A DNA stretch of 64,000 nt from an uncultured Collinsella sp. GTDB taxonomy: Bacteria; Actinomycetota; Coriobacteriia; Coriobacteriales; Coriobacteriaceae. The DNA is taken from contig CAUFMG010000006.1 in assembly GCA_959026725.1 (NCBI GenBank), positions 45,415 to 109,414 of the forward strand. The letters run 5' to 3'. This document shows positions 18,018-26,669 of the stretch, one piece after another. Under the pieces are notes generated by a model. The model saw only the letters and a list, made by a program, of their open reading frames with translations, ran no database searches and was not told the DNA's origin. Position numbers and translations under genes: made by a program. Position 1 is the first letter of the stretch, and every line of letters starts with the position of its first letter.

Positions 18018-18599
18018 ATGGAGCTCACGGACCGCTCTGGTTACTTTGCGGGTCCCGGCATGCTCGGCGGCTCTTTTGGCGATGCCTCGCGCGCAAGCGA
18101 CGAGGCCGCCGAGGGCGTCGCCGACCCCTGCCTGGGCCATACGCCCGACCAGGTGGTCTTCTATGAGCTCACGCGTAAGTTTGTGGAGACCGAGGAAGAC
18201 GTTCCCCAGGAGGCCTGCGACGTGCTGTACTACACGCTCGCCGTGGGCCACCACACCGGCGTGCTCGACTGCTTTGAGCCGCGCCTGTCGGTGCCGGTGA
18301 ACGTGTTCTATTCGCTCGTCGACGCGCTGCCGGAGGGGGAGGCCAAGACCAAGTTCGAGGCCATCCGCTCCTTTGGCGAGTGCCAGCTCGACAAGGCGGC
18401 GGTGCCGTCGCTGCTCGAGGCCTGCGACACGCTGCTCGACGATCGCGGTTTTCGCGGTTCGGCCAAGGCCGGCATCTCGGTGTTCGATGACGACTTTGGC
18501 CTGCATGCCCAGCAGGTCGCGTTCTTAATGAAGTTTCGCGATCTGGTTGAGCGCGTGCGCGATGTGTCGGGCGTGTATCTGACGGGGAGGCTACAGTAA
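18018..18599 (+). CDS. hycH: Formate hydrogenlyase maturation protein HycH/HyfJ
   Basis: A 193-residue cytosolic protein of the HycH/HyfJ family. Recognisable parts are QVVFYELTRKFV near residue 44 and LAVGHHTGVLDCFEP near residue 80. HycH is needed for maturation of the large subunit in E. coli and is not part of the final complex. It abuts hyfI with no gap and overlaps hycI by one base. Confidence 0.82.
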   Translation: MELTDRSGYFAGPGMLGGSFGDASRASDEAAEGVADPCLGHTPDQVVFYELTRKFVETEEDVPQEACDVLYYTLAVGHHTGVLDCFEPRLSVPVNVFYSLVDALPEGEAKTKFEAIRSFGECQLDKAAVPSLLEACDTLLDDRGFRGSAKAGISVFDDDFGLHAQQVAFLMKFRDLVERVRDVSGVYLTGRLQ

Positions 18600-19102
18600 T
18601 GAGTCGCGTTGTGGATGGCCGTGTGAACGGCGCCCCGTTTGCGGGCATTGTGCTCACGGCGGGAAGCGTGCTGCGCGCCGACGATGCCGCCGGCCCCGTG
18701 CTCTCCAAAAAGATGGAGGACACGCCCATCGCCGGTTGGTACACCATCGACGGTGGGCAAACGCCCGAGGACGACATCATCGAGGTCAAGCGCGAGCGTC
18801 CGCCGCGCCTGGTGTTGGTCGATGCCGCCGACATGGCGCTGCCCGTCGGCGCCATCCGCTTGCTCGACAAACGTGACGTGGCCCGCAAGTCGATGTTCAC
18901 CACACATTCGCTTCCCTTGTCGATTCTGATCGAAGAAATCGAGCAATCGTGCGAAGATATCGTCTTCATAGGGATTCAGCCGGGCGATACGGAGTTCTAT
19001 AACCCCATGTCCCCGGAGGTCTTTGAGGCCGTCGACGCCGTGTATGACGCCGTGGCCGCCAACGACTTTTCCCACTTTGTCCGCTTGGGGCAGGAGCTAT
19101 AG
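18599..19102 (+). CDS. hycI: Hydrogenase maturation endopeptidase HycI
   Basis: A 167-residue protease of the HycI/HyaD family that removes the C-terminal tail of the large subunit after nickel insertion. By alignment with E. coli HycI (Asp16, Asp62, His90) the nickel-sensing residues are Asp29, Asp75 and His103. The stretch around IDGGQTPEDDI and FIGIQPGD is strongly conserved. The usual GN before the first aspartate reads GS here. The N-terminus is about 13 residues longer than in E. coli. Its substrate is almost certainly the hyfG product. Confidence 0.9.
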   Translation: MSRVVDGRVNGAPFAGIVLTAGSVLRADDAAGPVLSKKMEDTPIAGWYTIDGGQTPEDDIIEVKRERPPRLVLVDAADMALPVGAIRLLDKRDVARKSMFTTHSLPLSILIEEIEQSCEDIVFIGIQPGDTEFYNPMSPEVFEAVDAVYDAVAANDFSHFVRLGQEL

Positions 19103-19141
19103 GAGCGCTTGTCCCTGCTGATTAGGAAAGAAGTGATTGAC

Positions 19142-19981
19142 ATGGCAGATTCCAAGGCAGAATATTCCGCTCCCGATTGCCTGGCGCCCGCCGCGATCGA
19201 GGCCAAGACCGAGGCCGCCGGCGTGACCAAGGCTAACCTGCCGGTCGCTAAGGCCTTTCTGTTGGCAATGTTCGCCGGCGCGTTTATCGCCTTCGGCGGC
19301 CTGTTCTTTACGGTGTTTTTGAGCGACAGCACGCTGGGCTGGGGTGCCCAGCGCGTCGTGGGCGGCCTGTGCTTTTGCCTGGGCCTGGTGCTGGTGCTGG
19401 TGTGCGGCGCTGAGCTGTTCACCGGCAATTCGCTTATGGTCTGCGCGCTCAAGAGCAAAAAGATCACCTTGGTCCAGATGCTTAAGGCATGGATCGTCGT
19501 GTGGGTCGGCAATTTTGTCGGTGCTCTGTTCATCGTCTTTTTGGTGTACATGGCCGGCATCTATAAGCTCAACGGCGAGGCGGTCGCCAACTCCATGGTG
19601 AGCGTCGCCGCCGGCAAGGTGACGGTCGACTGGGTGACGATCTTCTTCCGCGGCATCCTGTGCAACATCTTTGTGTGCCTGGCCGTGTGGATCGGTATCG
19701 CCGGCAAGACCGTGGTCGATAAGGTTGTGGGCATTTTGCTGCCCATCGCTGCCTTTGTGGCCTGCGGTTTTGAGCACTGCGTCGCCAACATGTACTTTTT
19801 GCCTATGGGCGCCGTGATGCATGCATGCGGTTACGGTGCCGACGTCGCCGGCGCCGATGCGCTCAACGCTGCGGGCATTGCGTTTAACCTGTCCGCCGCC
19901 ACGCTGGGCAACATCGTGGGCGGCGCGGTTCTGGTCGCGCTCGGCTACTGGTTTGTCTACGCCAAGAAGTCCGAGGCGTAA
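19142..19981 (+). CDS. focA: Formate channel FocA/NirC family
   Basis: A 279-residue membrane protein with six hydrophobic segments, the size of FocA. GFEHCVANMYFLP near residue 210 carries the conserved central histidine of the formate channel. Importing formate would feed FdhF. ATG 19142 is chosen because of AGGAAAGAAG upstream and because the FocA similarity begins just after it. Last gene of the hydrogenlyase operon; a terminator-like hairpin follows. Confidence 0.9.
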   Translation: MADSKAEYSAPDCLAPAAIEAKTEAAGVTKANLPVAKAFLLAMFAGAFIAFGGLFFTVFLSDSTLGWGAQRVVGGLCFCLGLVLVLVCGAELFTGNSLMVCALKSKKITLVQMLKAWIVVWVGNFVGALFIVFLVYMAGIYKLNGEAVANSMVSVAAGKVTVDWVTIFFRGILCNIFVCLAVWIGIAGKTVVDKVVGILLPIAAFVACGFEHCVANMYFLPMGAVMHACGYGADVAGADALNAAGIAFNLSAATLGNIVGGAVLVALGYWFVYAKKSEA

Positions 19982-20001
19982 TAAGCCGGAATGACGTACG
20001 G

Positions 20002-20038
20002 GCCTCCCGAGGGGCGTTTGCCTTTTGGGAGGCTCTTC
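20002..20038 (+). terminator. Terminator after focA
   Basis: Stem GCCTCCC (20002-20008) with GGGAGGC (20027-20033), followed by TCTTCGT. The T run is poor, so efficiency is doubtful. Confidence 0.6.
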
Positions 20039-20141
20039 GTGTCTTGCTGCGGTAGATGCTGCGGGCTTTGCGTCGCGGCAGCTGGCGGCAGAGCTGTGGT
20101 GCGGTGGGGCCTGAACCCCTGAGCTGGAAGGAATAATCGAG

Positions 20142-22259
20142 ATGGCATCGAGAACTATGCATGACGGTCGCTCCGTGGTGACGACATGCGGGGGATGCTA
20201 TGCCGATTGCGCCTTTGAGGCCCATGTTGAGGATGGACGTGTGGTGGCCGAGTTGCCGGTGCCGGGGCATCCGTGCGCGGCGCGTGCCCTGTGCGCCCGC
20301 GGACGGCATCGCCTGGCAATGCCGTTTGACGAGCGTGACCGCATTGTGCACCCCATGCGACGCCGCCGGGATGGCTCGGGGTTCGATGCGATTACCTGGG
20401 ACGAGGCGTTCGCGCAGATTGCCGAGCGTCTTTTGGGGATTGTTGACGAGTGCGGGCCTCGTGCACTGGGCATGACGCTCGGCGTGCCCTCGTTCGACCG
20501 GTACTGGGCGTATCGCTTTATGCATGCGCTGGGTTCGCCCAACGTGTACGGTGCCGACGGTGCCTGCGAGGTAAGCCGACTTACCGGTTGGGAACATAGC
20601 CTGGGTTATAGTCCCGCCTCCGACCTTGCGCATACCGACTGCATCATGTATTTGGGGCGATCCATTGTCGATTCGTCAACGATGGGGGCCGTTGATGCGC
20701 TCAACGATGCGCGCCGGCGTGGGGCGAAAATCATCGTGGTCGACCCTCGGCGCAGCGGCTCGGCTGCTATTGCCGATCGCTGGCTGCGCGTGCGCCCGGG
20801 CTGCGACTTGGCGCTGCTGTTGGGTATTGTCCACGTCTTGATTGCCGAGGACCTGTACGATCACGAGTTCGTGGACCGCTACACCACAGGCTTTGACGAG
20901 TTGGCGCAGGCGGCCTGTGCTTGGACGCCCGAGTGGGCGGAGTCGATGTGCGACGTGCCGGCCGCAGAGATTGTCGCGACGGCGCGCGATCTGGCTGCCG
21001 CCGCGCCTGCCGCCGTGGTGGATGCGGGCTTTCATGGTGGCATCGGTATCGCGTATGCCAATAGCACCCAGACCGCGCGCGCTATCTGCTTGGTCGATGT
21101 GCTGCTGGGCTGCATCGGGCATACGGGCGGCGCGCTCAATCCGCCCACGCCGCTTGTGTTGGGCGATTTGGACCCTGCGCGTTTCGCGACGCCGTCGATG
21201 CCGTGTGGGTCCAAGCTGGGGTCCGAGCGCTATCCACTGGTCGATCCGGTGCGCGGCCTGTGCACGACCATCGGCCAGTCGATTCTTGCCGGCGATTTGC
21301 GTGGACTCATCGTTTATGCCAGTAACCCCGGTGCGGGATACGGCAATGCACAGGCTTGGTTGGGTATTTTGCAGCAGCTCGACTTGCTCGTGACAATAGA
21401 TATTCGCTGGTCCGAGACGGCGCGTGCTTCTGACTTTGTGCTGCCCGATGTGACGTATCTGGAGGCCGACCGCGGCGTGGGCACGGTCGTGGGTGTCAAC
21501 GATTCGCGCGTGTTCTACCGCAACGCCGTGCTGCCTGTGCAGCATGACGACACACGTCCCGGTCGGGAGATTTTTGCCGGTCTGGCGCAGGCGTGTGGCG
21601 TGGGCGAGTACTTTCGGTTCACGTCTGATGATCTGGCAGCTGCCCGGGTGGAGCCTTTTGGGATTGATCTGGACGAGCTCAAGGAGCGCGGCTGGGCCGA
21701 CACGGGTGTTTCGTTTCCGTCGCGTACGGGCGAGCCGGCGATTCCCTTGGGTGGCGGCAAAATTGCGCTGGCAAGTGACGTATGGGAACGAGCCAGCCTG
21801 GGTCGTGTACCCAACTGGATCGCTCCCATGGTGGAGCCTGGCCCGGGGATGTTTCGCCTCATTAGCGGCAATCGACCCTTTGAGTCGCATACCTCGCGCA
21901 GGCTCGCGGCCCAAGGTGCCGCCGAGGCTGGGTCGGACCTGGATGCCGTGCAGATGAATGCCGATGCTGCTGCGCATATGGGCATCGCCGACGGCGAGAT
22001 CGTCGAACTCGTGAGCGATATGGGCCGCGACCGCGTGCGCGTGGAGACGACGCCGTATCTGCATCCGGCGTGCATCTTCACCTCGGCCGCCCCCGGTGGG
22101 CGTACGTTTGACGCCGATGCCGGTGGCGCTCAGGCCCTGGGCGTCGGGCCGCTCGACCACACACCGCTGCGTTGGGACCCGTTGACGGGTGCCGCGCTCA
22201 CCCAGGAAAACGCCGTTCGCTTGGAAAAGATTGTCGCGCGCGGGGATAATGACGAGTAA
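20142..22259 (+). CDS. Stand-alone molybdopterin oxidoreductase, DMSO reductase family
   Basis: A 705-residue protein of the Mo/W-bis(MGD) family. It has an N-terminal [4Fe-4S] motif (Cys16, Cys19, Cys23, Cys51), a Molybdopterin domain, and a C-terminal molydop-binding domain (from about residue 590). The likely metal ligand is Cys142 in GACEVSR, so it is a cysteine, not a selenocysteine, enzyme. No Tat signal is visible, suggesting a cytosolic protein. No ferredoxin or membrane partner is adjacent; upstream is focA and downstream selA. Candidates are a formate dehydrogenase-like or polysulfide/thiosulfate reductase-like enzyme. Family is certain, substrate is not. Confidence 0.85.
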   Translation: MASRTMHDGRSVVTTCGGCYADCAFEAHVEDGRVVAELPVPGHPCAARALCARGRHRLAMPFDERDRIVHPMRRRRDGSGFDAITWDEAFAQIAERLLGIVDECGPRALGMTLGVPSFDRYWAYRFMHALGSPNVYGADGACEVSRLTGWEHSLGYSPASDLAHTDCIMYLGRSIVDSSTMGAVDALNDARRRGAKIIVVDPRRSGSAAIADRWLRVRPGCDLALLLGIVHVLIAEDLYDHEFVDRYTTGFDELAQAACAWTPEWAESMCDVPAAEIVATARDLAAAAPAAVVDAGFHGGIGIAYANSTQTARAICLVDVLLGCIGHTGGALNPPTPLVLGDLDPARFATPSMPCGSKLGSERYPLVDPVRGLCTTIGQSILAGDLRGLIVYASNPGAGYGNAQAWLGILQQLDLLVTIDIRWSETARASDFVLPDVTYLEADRGVGTVVGVNDSRVFYRNAVLPVQHDDTRPGREIFAGLAQACGVGEYFRFTSDDLAAARVEPFGIDLDELKERGWADTGVSFPSRTGEPAIPLGGGKIALASDVWERASLGRVPNWIAPMVEPGPGMFRLISGNRPFESHTSRRLAAQGAAEAGSDLDAVQMNADAAAHMGIADGEIVELVSDMGRDRVRVETTPYLHPACIFTSAAPGGRTFDADAGGAQALGVGPLDHTPLRWDPLTGAALTQENAVRLEKIVARGDNDE

Positions 22260-22311
22260 TTGACTCAGCTGATGTATTTGACTGATCCACGTTTCTTTTG
22301 AAAGGCCGCAC

Positions 22312-23769
22312 ATGAGCGATAGCCAGAACATGTCCGATGAGGTGCGCGCACGCCTGCGCGCCATCCCTTCCGTCAACGAGCTGCTTGCCGAGTGGCCGGT
22401 GGTGAAGGCGGTGGGGGAGACCTGCGACGCGGTGGTGCATGCCGCCGTCACGGCCGAGCTCGACGAGGAGCGCGCCGCCATTCGCGCCGGTGCCGCCCCG
22501 CGCTCTAAGCGCGAGCTGGCATCGGCTATCGAGTGGCGTGCGCATCGCTCCGCGCTGCCGAGCCTGCGTCCCGCCGTCAACGCCACGGGTGTTGTTATCC
22601 ATACAAATCTGGGTCGAGCCCCGCTCGCGGAGTCGGCCGCCAAGGCCGTGGCCGAGGTCGCACGCGGCTACAGCACGCTCGAGTACAGCGTGGACACCTG
22701 CTCGCGCGGGTCGCGCAAAGAGCATGCCGCGCAACTCATCCGCTCGCTTACCGGTGCCGAGGATGCGCTGGTCGTCAACAATAACGCGGCCGCCGTGCTG
22801 TTGGTGTTGGCAACCCATGCCGCGGACAAGGAGGTCATCGTCAGCCGCGGCGAGCTTGTCGAGATTGGCGGCAGCTTCCGCATCCCCGATGTTATGGAGG
22901 CCTCGGGTGCCAAGCTCGTTGAGGTCGGGGCCACCAACCGCACGCATTTGAGCGACTACGAGCGCGCCATCACGCCCGATACGGCGATGATCCTCAAGGT
23001 CCATCCTTCCAACTATCGTATCGAGGGTTTCCACGAGGAGGTGGGTTCTCGGGAGCTTGCGGCGCTTGCTCACAAGCATGGCCTGCTGTTCTGCGAGGAC
23101 CAGGGGTCGGGCGCGCTTTTGCCCGATGACATCCTGGTGCGCGGCGGCGAGGAAACCACGCCGGCTTCGGTTTCGGCAGGGCTCGATCTGGTGTCGTGCT
23201 CGGGCGATAAGCTTCTCGGTGCCGCACAGGCGGGCATTATCATGGGTCGTCGCAATTTGGTCCAGGCCTGTGGGTCACATCCGCTTATGCGCGCCCTGCG
23301 CCCGGGCAAACTAGCTCTGTCGGCGCTCGAGGCCACGCTGCGTATCTACATGGACGGCGCCGATGTTGCCCATCGCGATATTCCGGTGCTCAGCATGCTT
23401 ACGCTACCGCAGACCCATTTGGAGCGACGTGCCCGCAAGCTGCGCGATCGTATGGTCGCCGGGCTCGATAAGGCTGGCTGCCCGTGCGCCGTGCAGGTGG
23501 AGATCGTCGAGGAATCGTCGACCCCCGGTGGCGGCTCGCTGCCTACCGTGGAGCTGCCCACGATGTGCGTGGCCGTCTACCCGGTCGACGGGCGCCTGTC
23601 CGTCGACGCGCTCAAGCGCTCGCTTGTCCAGGACTTCGACACGCCGGTCGTCACGCGAACTTCGCACGATCGCATTTTGTTTGACGTCCGTACGCTTGTG
23701 GGCGACCGCGATATCGAGACGGCGGCATCGACGCTTGCCGCATGCGTTGAGAAGGCGATTGCTCGATGA
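22312..23769 (+). CDS. selA: L-seryl-tRNA(Sec) selenium transferase SelA
   Basis: A 485-residue PLP enzyme converting Ser-tRNA(Sec) to Sec-tRNA(Sec) with selenophosphate. The PLP lysine is Lys300 in SGDKLLG, and the N-terminal domain that binds tRNA(Sec) is present (residues 1-60 with SVNELL). Conserved NATGVVIHTNLGRAPL begins near residue 90. The ATG follows GAAAGG. It overlaps selB by 4 nt, so the two are translationally coupled. selD is needed for function but is not in this window. Confidence 0.95.
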   Translation: MSDSQNMSDEVRARLRAIPSVNELLAEWPVVKAVGETCDAVVHAAVTAELDEERAAIRAGAAPRSKRELASAIEWRAHRSALPSLRPAVNATGVVIHTNLGRAPLAESAAKAVAEVARGYSTLEYSVDTCSRGSRKEHAAQLIRSLTGAEDALVVNNNAAAVLLVLATHAADKEVIVSRGELVEIGGSFRIPDVMEASGAKLVEVGATNRTHLSDYERAITPDTAMILKVHPSNYRIEGFHEEVGSRELAALAHKHGLLFCEDQGSGALLPDDILVRGGEETTPASVSAGLDLVSCSGDKLLGAAQAGIIMGRRNLVQACGSHPLMRALRPGKLALSALEATLRIYMDGADVAHRDIPVLSMLTLPQTHLERRARKLRDRMVAGLDKAGCPCAVQVEIVEESSTPGGGSLPTVELPTMCVAVYPVDGRLSVDALKRSLVQDFDTPVVTRTSHDRILFDVRTLVGDRDIETAASTLAACVEKAIAR

Positions 23770-25733
23770 GTGAGGTTCAGGCGCTGGTGGAGTGTCCCGT
23801 TATCGTTGGCACGGCGGGCCACGTCGACCACGGTAAGTCGGCACTGATCGAGGCACTGACCGGCAAGAATCCCGACCGTCTGGAGGTTGAGCGCCGTCGC
23901 GGTATGACCGTGGAGCTGGGCTTTGGCGAGCTGGCGCTGCCGAGCGGCAAGATCGTTGGCCTGGTCGACGTGCCGGGCCACGCGCATTACTTGCGCGCCA
24001 TGGTGCAGGGCGCCACGGGTATCGACGTGGGCGTGCTGGTGGTTTCGGCCGTCGAGGGCGTAATGCCGCAGACCCGCGAGCACGTGCATGTGCTGGAGCT
24101 GTTGGGCGTTACGCATATGGTGGTCGCGCTGACGATGTGCGACTTGGCCGATAGTGAAATGATTGAGCTGGCCGAGCTCGACGTGGACGATTTTCTTTCG
24201 GATACCGTGTTTGCCGACGCGCCGATCGTGCCTGTGTCGTCCAAGACCGGCGCGGGAATCGATGACCTGCTGGCTGCGCTCGACGAGCAGGTTGCCGCTT
24301 GCTGGGGCGCCTGCCGTGCCCGTGCTGAGCTCACCGATGCCGCACCGCGACTGCCCATCGACCGCTGCTTTACGATCAAGGGCGCCGGTACCGTGGTGAC
24401 GGGTACGTTGCACGATGCGCCCGTCGCGGTGGGGGATGAGCTCGTCGCGCTGCCGTCGCGTACGGTCTGCCGTGTCCGCGGGATTCAGGTGCATGGCGAT
24501 ACGCCGCGCGCGCTGCCTGGGCAACGCGTGGCGCTCAACCTGGTTGGTGACGGTGTCGCGGCGCTTGACCGTGGCGAGATGCTGGGCGTGGCGGACCGCT
24601 TTGGTCAGACGTTGCGCTTTATGATGACGTTCACTTACTTGGGTCGCGAGGGAGCCAAGCCGCGTGTGCTCGAGTCGGGTGCGCGTGTGCACGTGATGGC
24701 AGGCACAGCCGAGGTTGTCGGTCGCATCATGTTCATGGAGGGCGAGGCCCCCATGGCGGTGGGCGAGACACGAGTGGTGCAGGTACGCTTGGAGGAACCG
24801 CTGCCGCTGCGCGCCGGCGACCATGCCGTGGTGCTGTCGTATTCGCCCGTTATGCTTATTGGCGGCGGACGTGTGCTGCTTTCGCGCTGCCGTCGCTCGC
24901 GCGAGCTTTCGGCGGGGGAGCGCGCACTGCTTGCGGCACTTGAGGCCGGCAATGCCGTTGCTGGTGTTGAGGCGTGGTTGGCGCTGCAGACGTTGCCGGT
25001 CGTGGCTGCCGACGTTGCCGCGGCGCTGGATCTTGTTTCCGGTGGGGCCGATGCCGCGCTGAAAGAGTTGGTGGCGCGAGGTGCTGTATACGAGCTTGCC
25101 GGCTCGGGCGATGCGCTGTATGTGAATGCCGCCCTGCTCGACGCTGCGATGGATTCACTGGCGGCGACCCTGTCGGCCATGCACGCGGCGGCTCCCAAGG
25201 AAACGGGCTTTACGCCTGGCGCCGTTGCCCATGCTGCGTGGCCTGCCGCTGATGAAGGCGTTGCCGCGGCCCTGATTGCCGAGGGCTGCTCCCGTGGCGT
25301 GTGCGCCGCCGAGGGCGCCGAGGTATTCGATCCGCATTCGGCCGCCGCGGCGGCACGCGTGGTGCGAGAGGCTTGCGAGCGCATCGTCGCGCTGCTTGAC
25401 GAGGCTGGCCTGGATGCACCGGCGCTTCCCGAGGTGGGCGAACAGCTGCAGCTCGGTCGCGACACCATGACGCGTGCCCTGCGCGAGCTTTCGCTCAACC
25501 GCTCGATCGTTAAGGTCGAGCGCGACGTTGCCCTGTCCGCTGCCGCCGAGTCCCATGCGCGTGAGCTTGTCGCCGCCGCCATAGAGGCAGCCGGCGGCGC
25601 TGCCACCACGAGCGTGCTGCGCGAGGCCCTGGGTGTGTCGCGCAAACGCGCCATCAGCATCTTGGAGCACCTAGATGCCGTGCGCTTTACCGTGCTCGAC
25701 AAGGATGCCGGCGGCCTGCGCTCCCTGCGCTAG
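23766..25733 (+). CDS. selB: Selenocysteine-specific elongation factor SelB
   Basis: A 655-residue GTPase delivering Sec-tRNA(Sec) to UGA codons with a SECIS. G1 GHVDHGKS is at 18-25 and G3 DVPGH at 68-72. The G4 motif, usually NKxD or TKxD, reads TMCD at 123-126, so the lysine is replaced by methionine. EF-Tu-like beta domains follow, and the C-terminal part (from about 480) consists of winged-helix domains that bind the SECIS RNA. Length is close to E. coli SelB (614). Its known client here is fdhF. Confidence 0.95.
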   Translation: MSEVQALVECPVIVGTAGHVDHGKSALIEALTGKNPDRLEVERRRGMTVELGFGELALPSGKIVGLVDVPGHAHYLRAMVQGATGIDVGVLVVSAVEGVMPQTREHVHVLELLGVTHMVVALTMCDLADSEMIELAELDVDDFLSDTVFADAPIVPVSSKTGAGIDDLLAALDEQVAACWGACRARAELTDAAPRLPIDRCFTIKGAGTVVTGTLHDAPVAVGDELVALPSRTVCRVRGIQVHGDTPRALPGQRVALNLVGDGVAALDRGEMLGVADRFGQTLRFMMTFTYLGREGAKPRVLESGARVHVMAGTAEVVGRIMFMEGEAPMAVGETRVVQVRLEEPLPLRAGDHAVVLSYSPVMLIGGGRVLLSRCRRSRELSAGERALLAALEAGNAVAGVEAWLALQTLPVVAADVAAALDLVSGGADAALKELVARGAVYELAGSGDALYVNAALLDAAMDSLAATLSAMHAAAPKETGFTPGAVAHAAWPAADEGVAAALIAEGCSRGVCAAEGAEVFDPHSAAAAARVVREACERIVALLDEAGLDAPALPEVGEQLQLGRDTMTRALRELSLNRSIVKVERDVALSAAAESHARELVAAAIEAAGGAATTSVLREALGVSRKRAISILEHLDAVRFTVLDKDAGGLRSLR

Positions 25734-25751
25734 ATTGGCTGCTCGGTTTGG

Positions 25752-25757
25752 TAAAAT
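25752..25757 (+). promoter_or_regulatory. Extended -10 element of the tRNA-Sec gene
   Basis: TAAAAT preceded by TGG (TG-n extended -10) lies 12 nt before the mature 5' end of tRNA-Sec. No good -35 box is visible. Confidence 0.5.
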
Positions 25758-25769
25758 ACCGCCGCACTT

Positions 25770-25866
25770 GGGAACGGATGGGCTCCGGTGGGCTCCGCGG
25801 TCCTCAAAACCGTTGCGAGGCGTGCAAAACGTCTTGGATGTGTTCGATTCACATACGTTCCCGCCA
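25770..25866 (+). tRNA. selC: tRNA-Sec (anticodon TCA)
   Basis: A 97-nt tRNA with anticodon TCA in loop CCTCAAA, stem GCGGT/ACCGT, and a long variable arm (about 8 bp, 25886-25906 region counted from GCGAGGCGT to ACGTCTTG, loop GCAAA). T-loop TTCGATT with a 5-bp T stem, discriminator G, and encoded CCA. The acceptor has seven pairs (GGGAACG/CGTTCCC); the eighth position expected in bacterial tRNA(Sec) would be a G-A mismatch. TCCGGTGG in the D-arm resembles E. coli selC. Confidence 0.92.
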
Positions 25867-26021
25867 TACGCTACCAGCGCTTTTGTGCTCGCGGTCTTGC
25901 TGCGTGCCGCAAAGGCGCTGTTTTGTTTTTGCGTGGGTTTGCCGTGCCGCCCGCTTTATCGGCGACGGTATCTGGCTTCGTGTGTCGGGTTTCGAGCATG
26001 CCGATGGAGGTGTTTTGCCGT

Positions 26022-26654
26022 ATGACTACCGTAAGACGGGTCGATCTTTCTTGCGTCGTCCAAGCGGGCGGGCTGTCCTCACGCATGGGCCGCGATAAGG
26101 CGCGCATGACGTTTTGCGGCGAACCGCTCATCGAGCGCGTGCTGGGTCGGCTGGCGCCAGTTGCCGGCGAGTTGGTCGTGACGACTTCGCGTCCCAGCGA
26201 GCTTGCCTATCTTGAGGAGCACGCGTTTGGCGGCCTGGTGCCGCGAATAGTGCCGGACCTTGAGGGGTCGGCGGGTGCCATGCGCGGCATCGCGAGCTCG
26301 TTGGCTGCGGCCCGATTGCCGCTCGTGGCGATCGTCGCCTGCGATATGCCGTTTGTCTCGCCGGAACTCATCGGCGCGCTTGCCGATCGTTTTGAGGCCG
26401 AGGCGATCGACGTGTGCGTGCCACGCGAGGAGCAAGGGATTGAGCCGCTTTGCGCCGTCTGGCGCCGTGACGCTTGTGCGCCGGTTGCCCAAGAGCTGCT
26501 TGCCTGCGACCGCCAGCGCATTCGCTGCCTGATCAATCGCGTTCAGGCCGGTTATATGGATGAGCCGCAGATTGTTAAGGCCGCGGGCTCGACGCTCTGC
26601 TTCGAAAACGTCAATACGCCCGAGGAGTTTGCGGCGGCCGAGTTACTCGCCTAG
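26022..26654 (+). CDS. mobA: Molybdenum cofactor guanylyltransferase MobA
   Basis: A 210-residue nucleotidyltransferase that attaches GMP to molybdopterin to make the MGD cofactor. The signature QAGGLSSRMGRDKA (14-27) and the CDMPFVSPELI segment carry the GTP- and Mg-binding residues. The open frame extends upstream through the tRNA-Sec region, but ATG 26022 is chosen (GGAGG at 26006-26010) because similarity starts there. MGD is required by FdhF and the oxidoreductase at 20142, which explains the location. Confidence 0.92.
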   Translation: MTTVRRVDLSCVVQAGGLSSRMGRDKARMTFCGEPLIERVLGRLAPVAGELVVTTSRPSELAYLEEHAFGGLVPRIVPDLEGSAGAMRGIASSLAAARLPLVAIVACDMPFVSPELIGALADRFEAEAIDVCVPREEQGIEPLCAVWRRDACAPVAQELLACDRQRIRCLINRVQAGYMDEPQIVKAAGSTLCFENVNTPEEFAAAELLA

Positions 26655-26669
26655 ACGATTGGAGTTGCC

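Noticed and set aside
25788..26021. Upstream extension of mobA through the tRNA-Sec gene
   Set aside because: The extension overlaps tRNA-Sec and has no similarity; ATG 26022 with GGAGG starts at the conserved MobA sequence.
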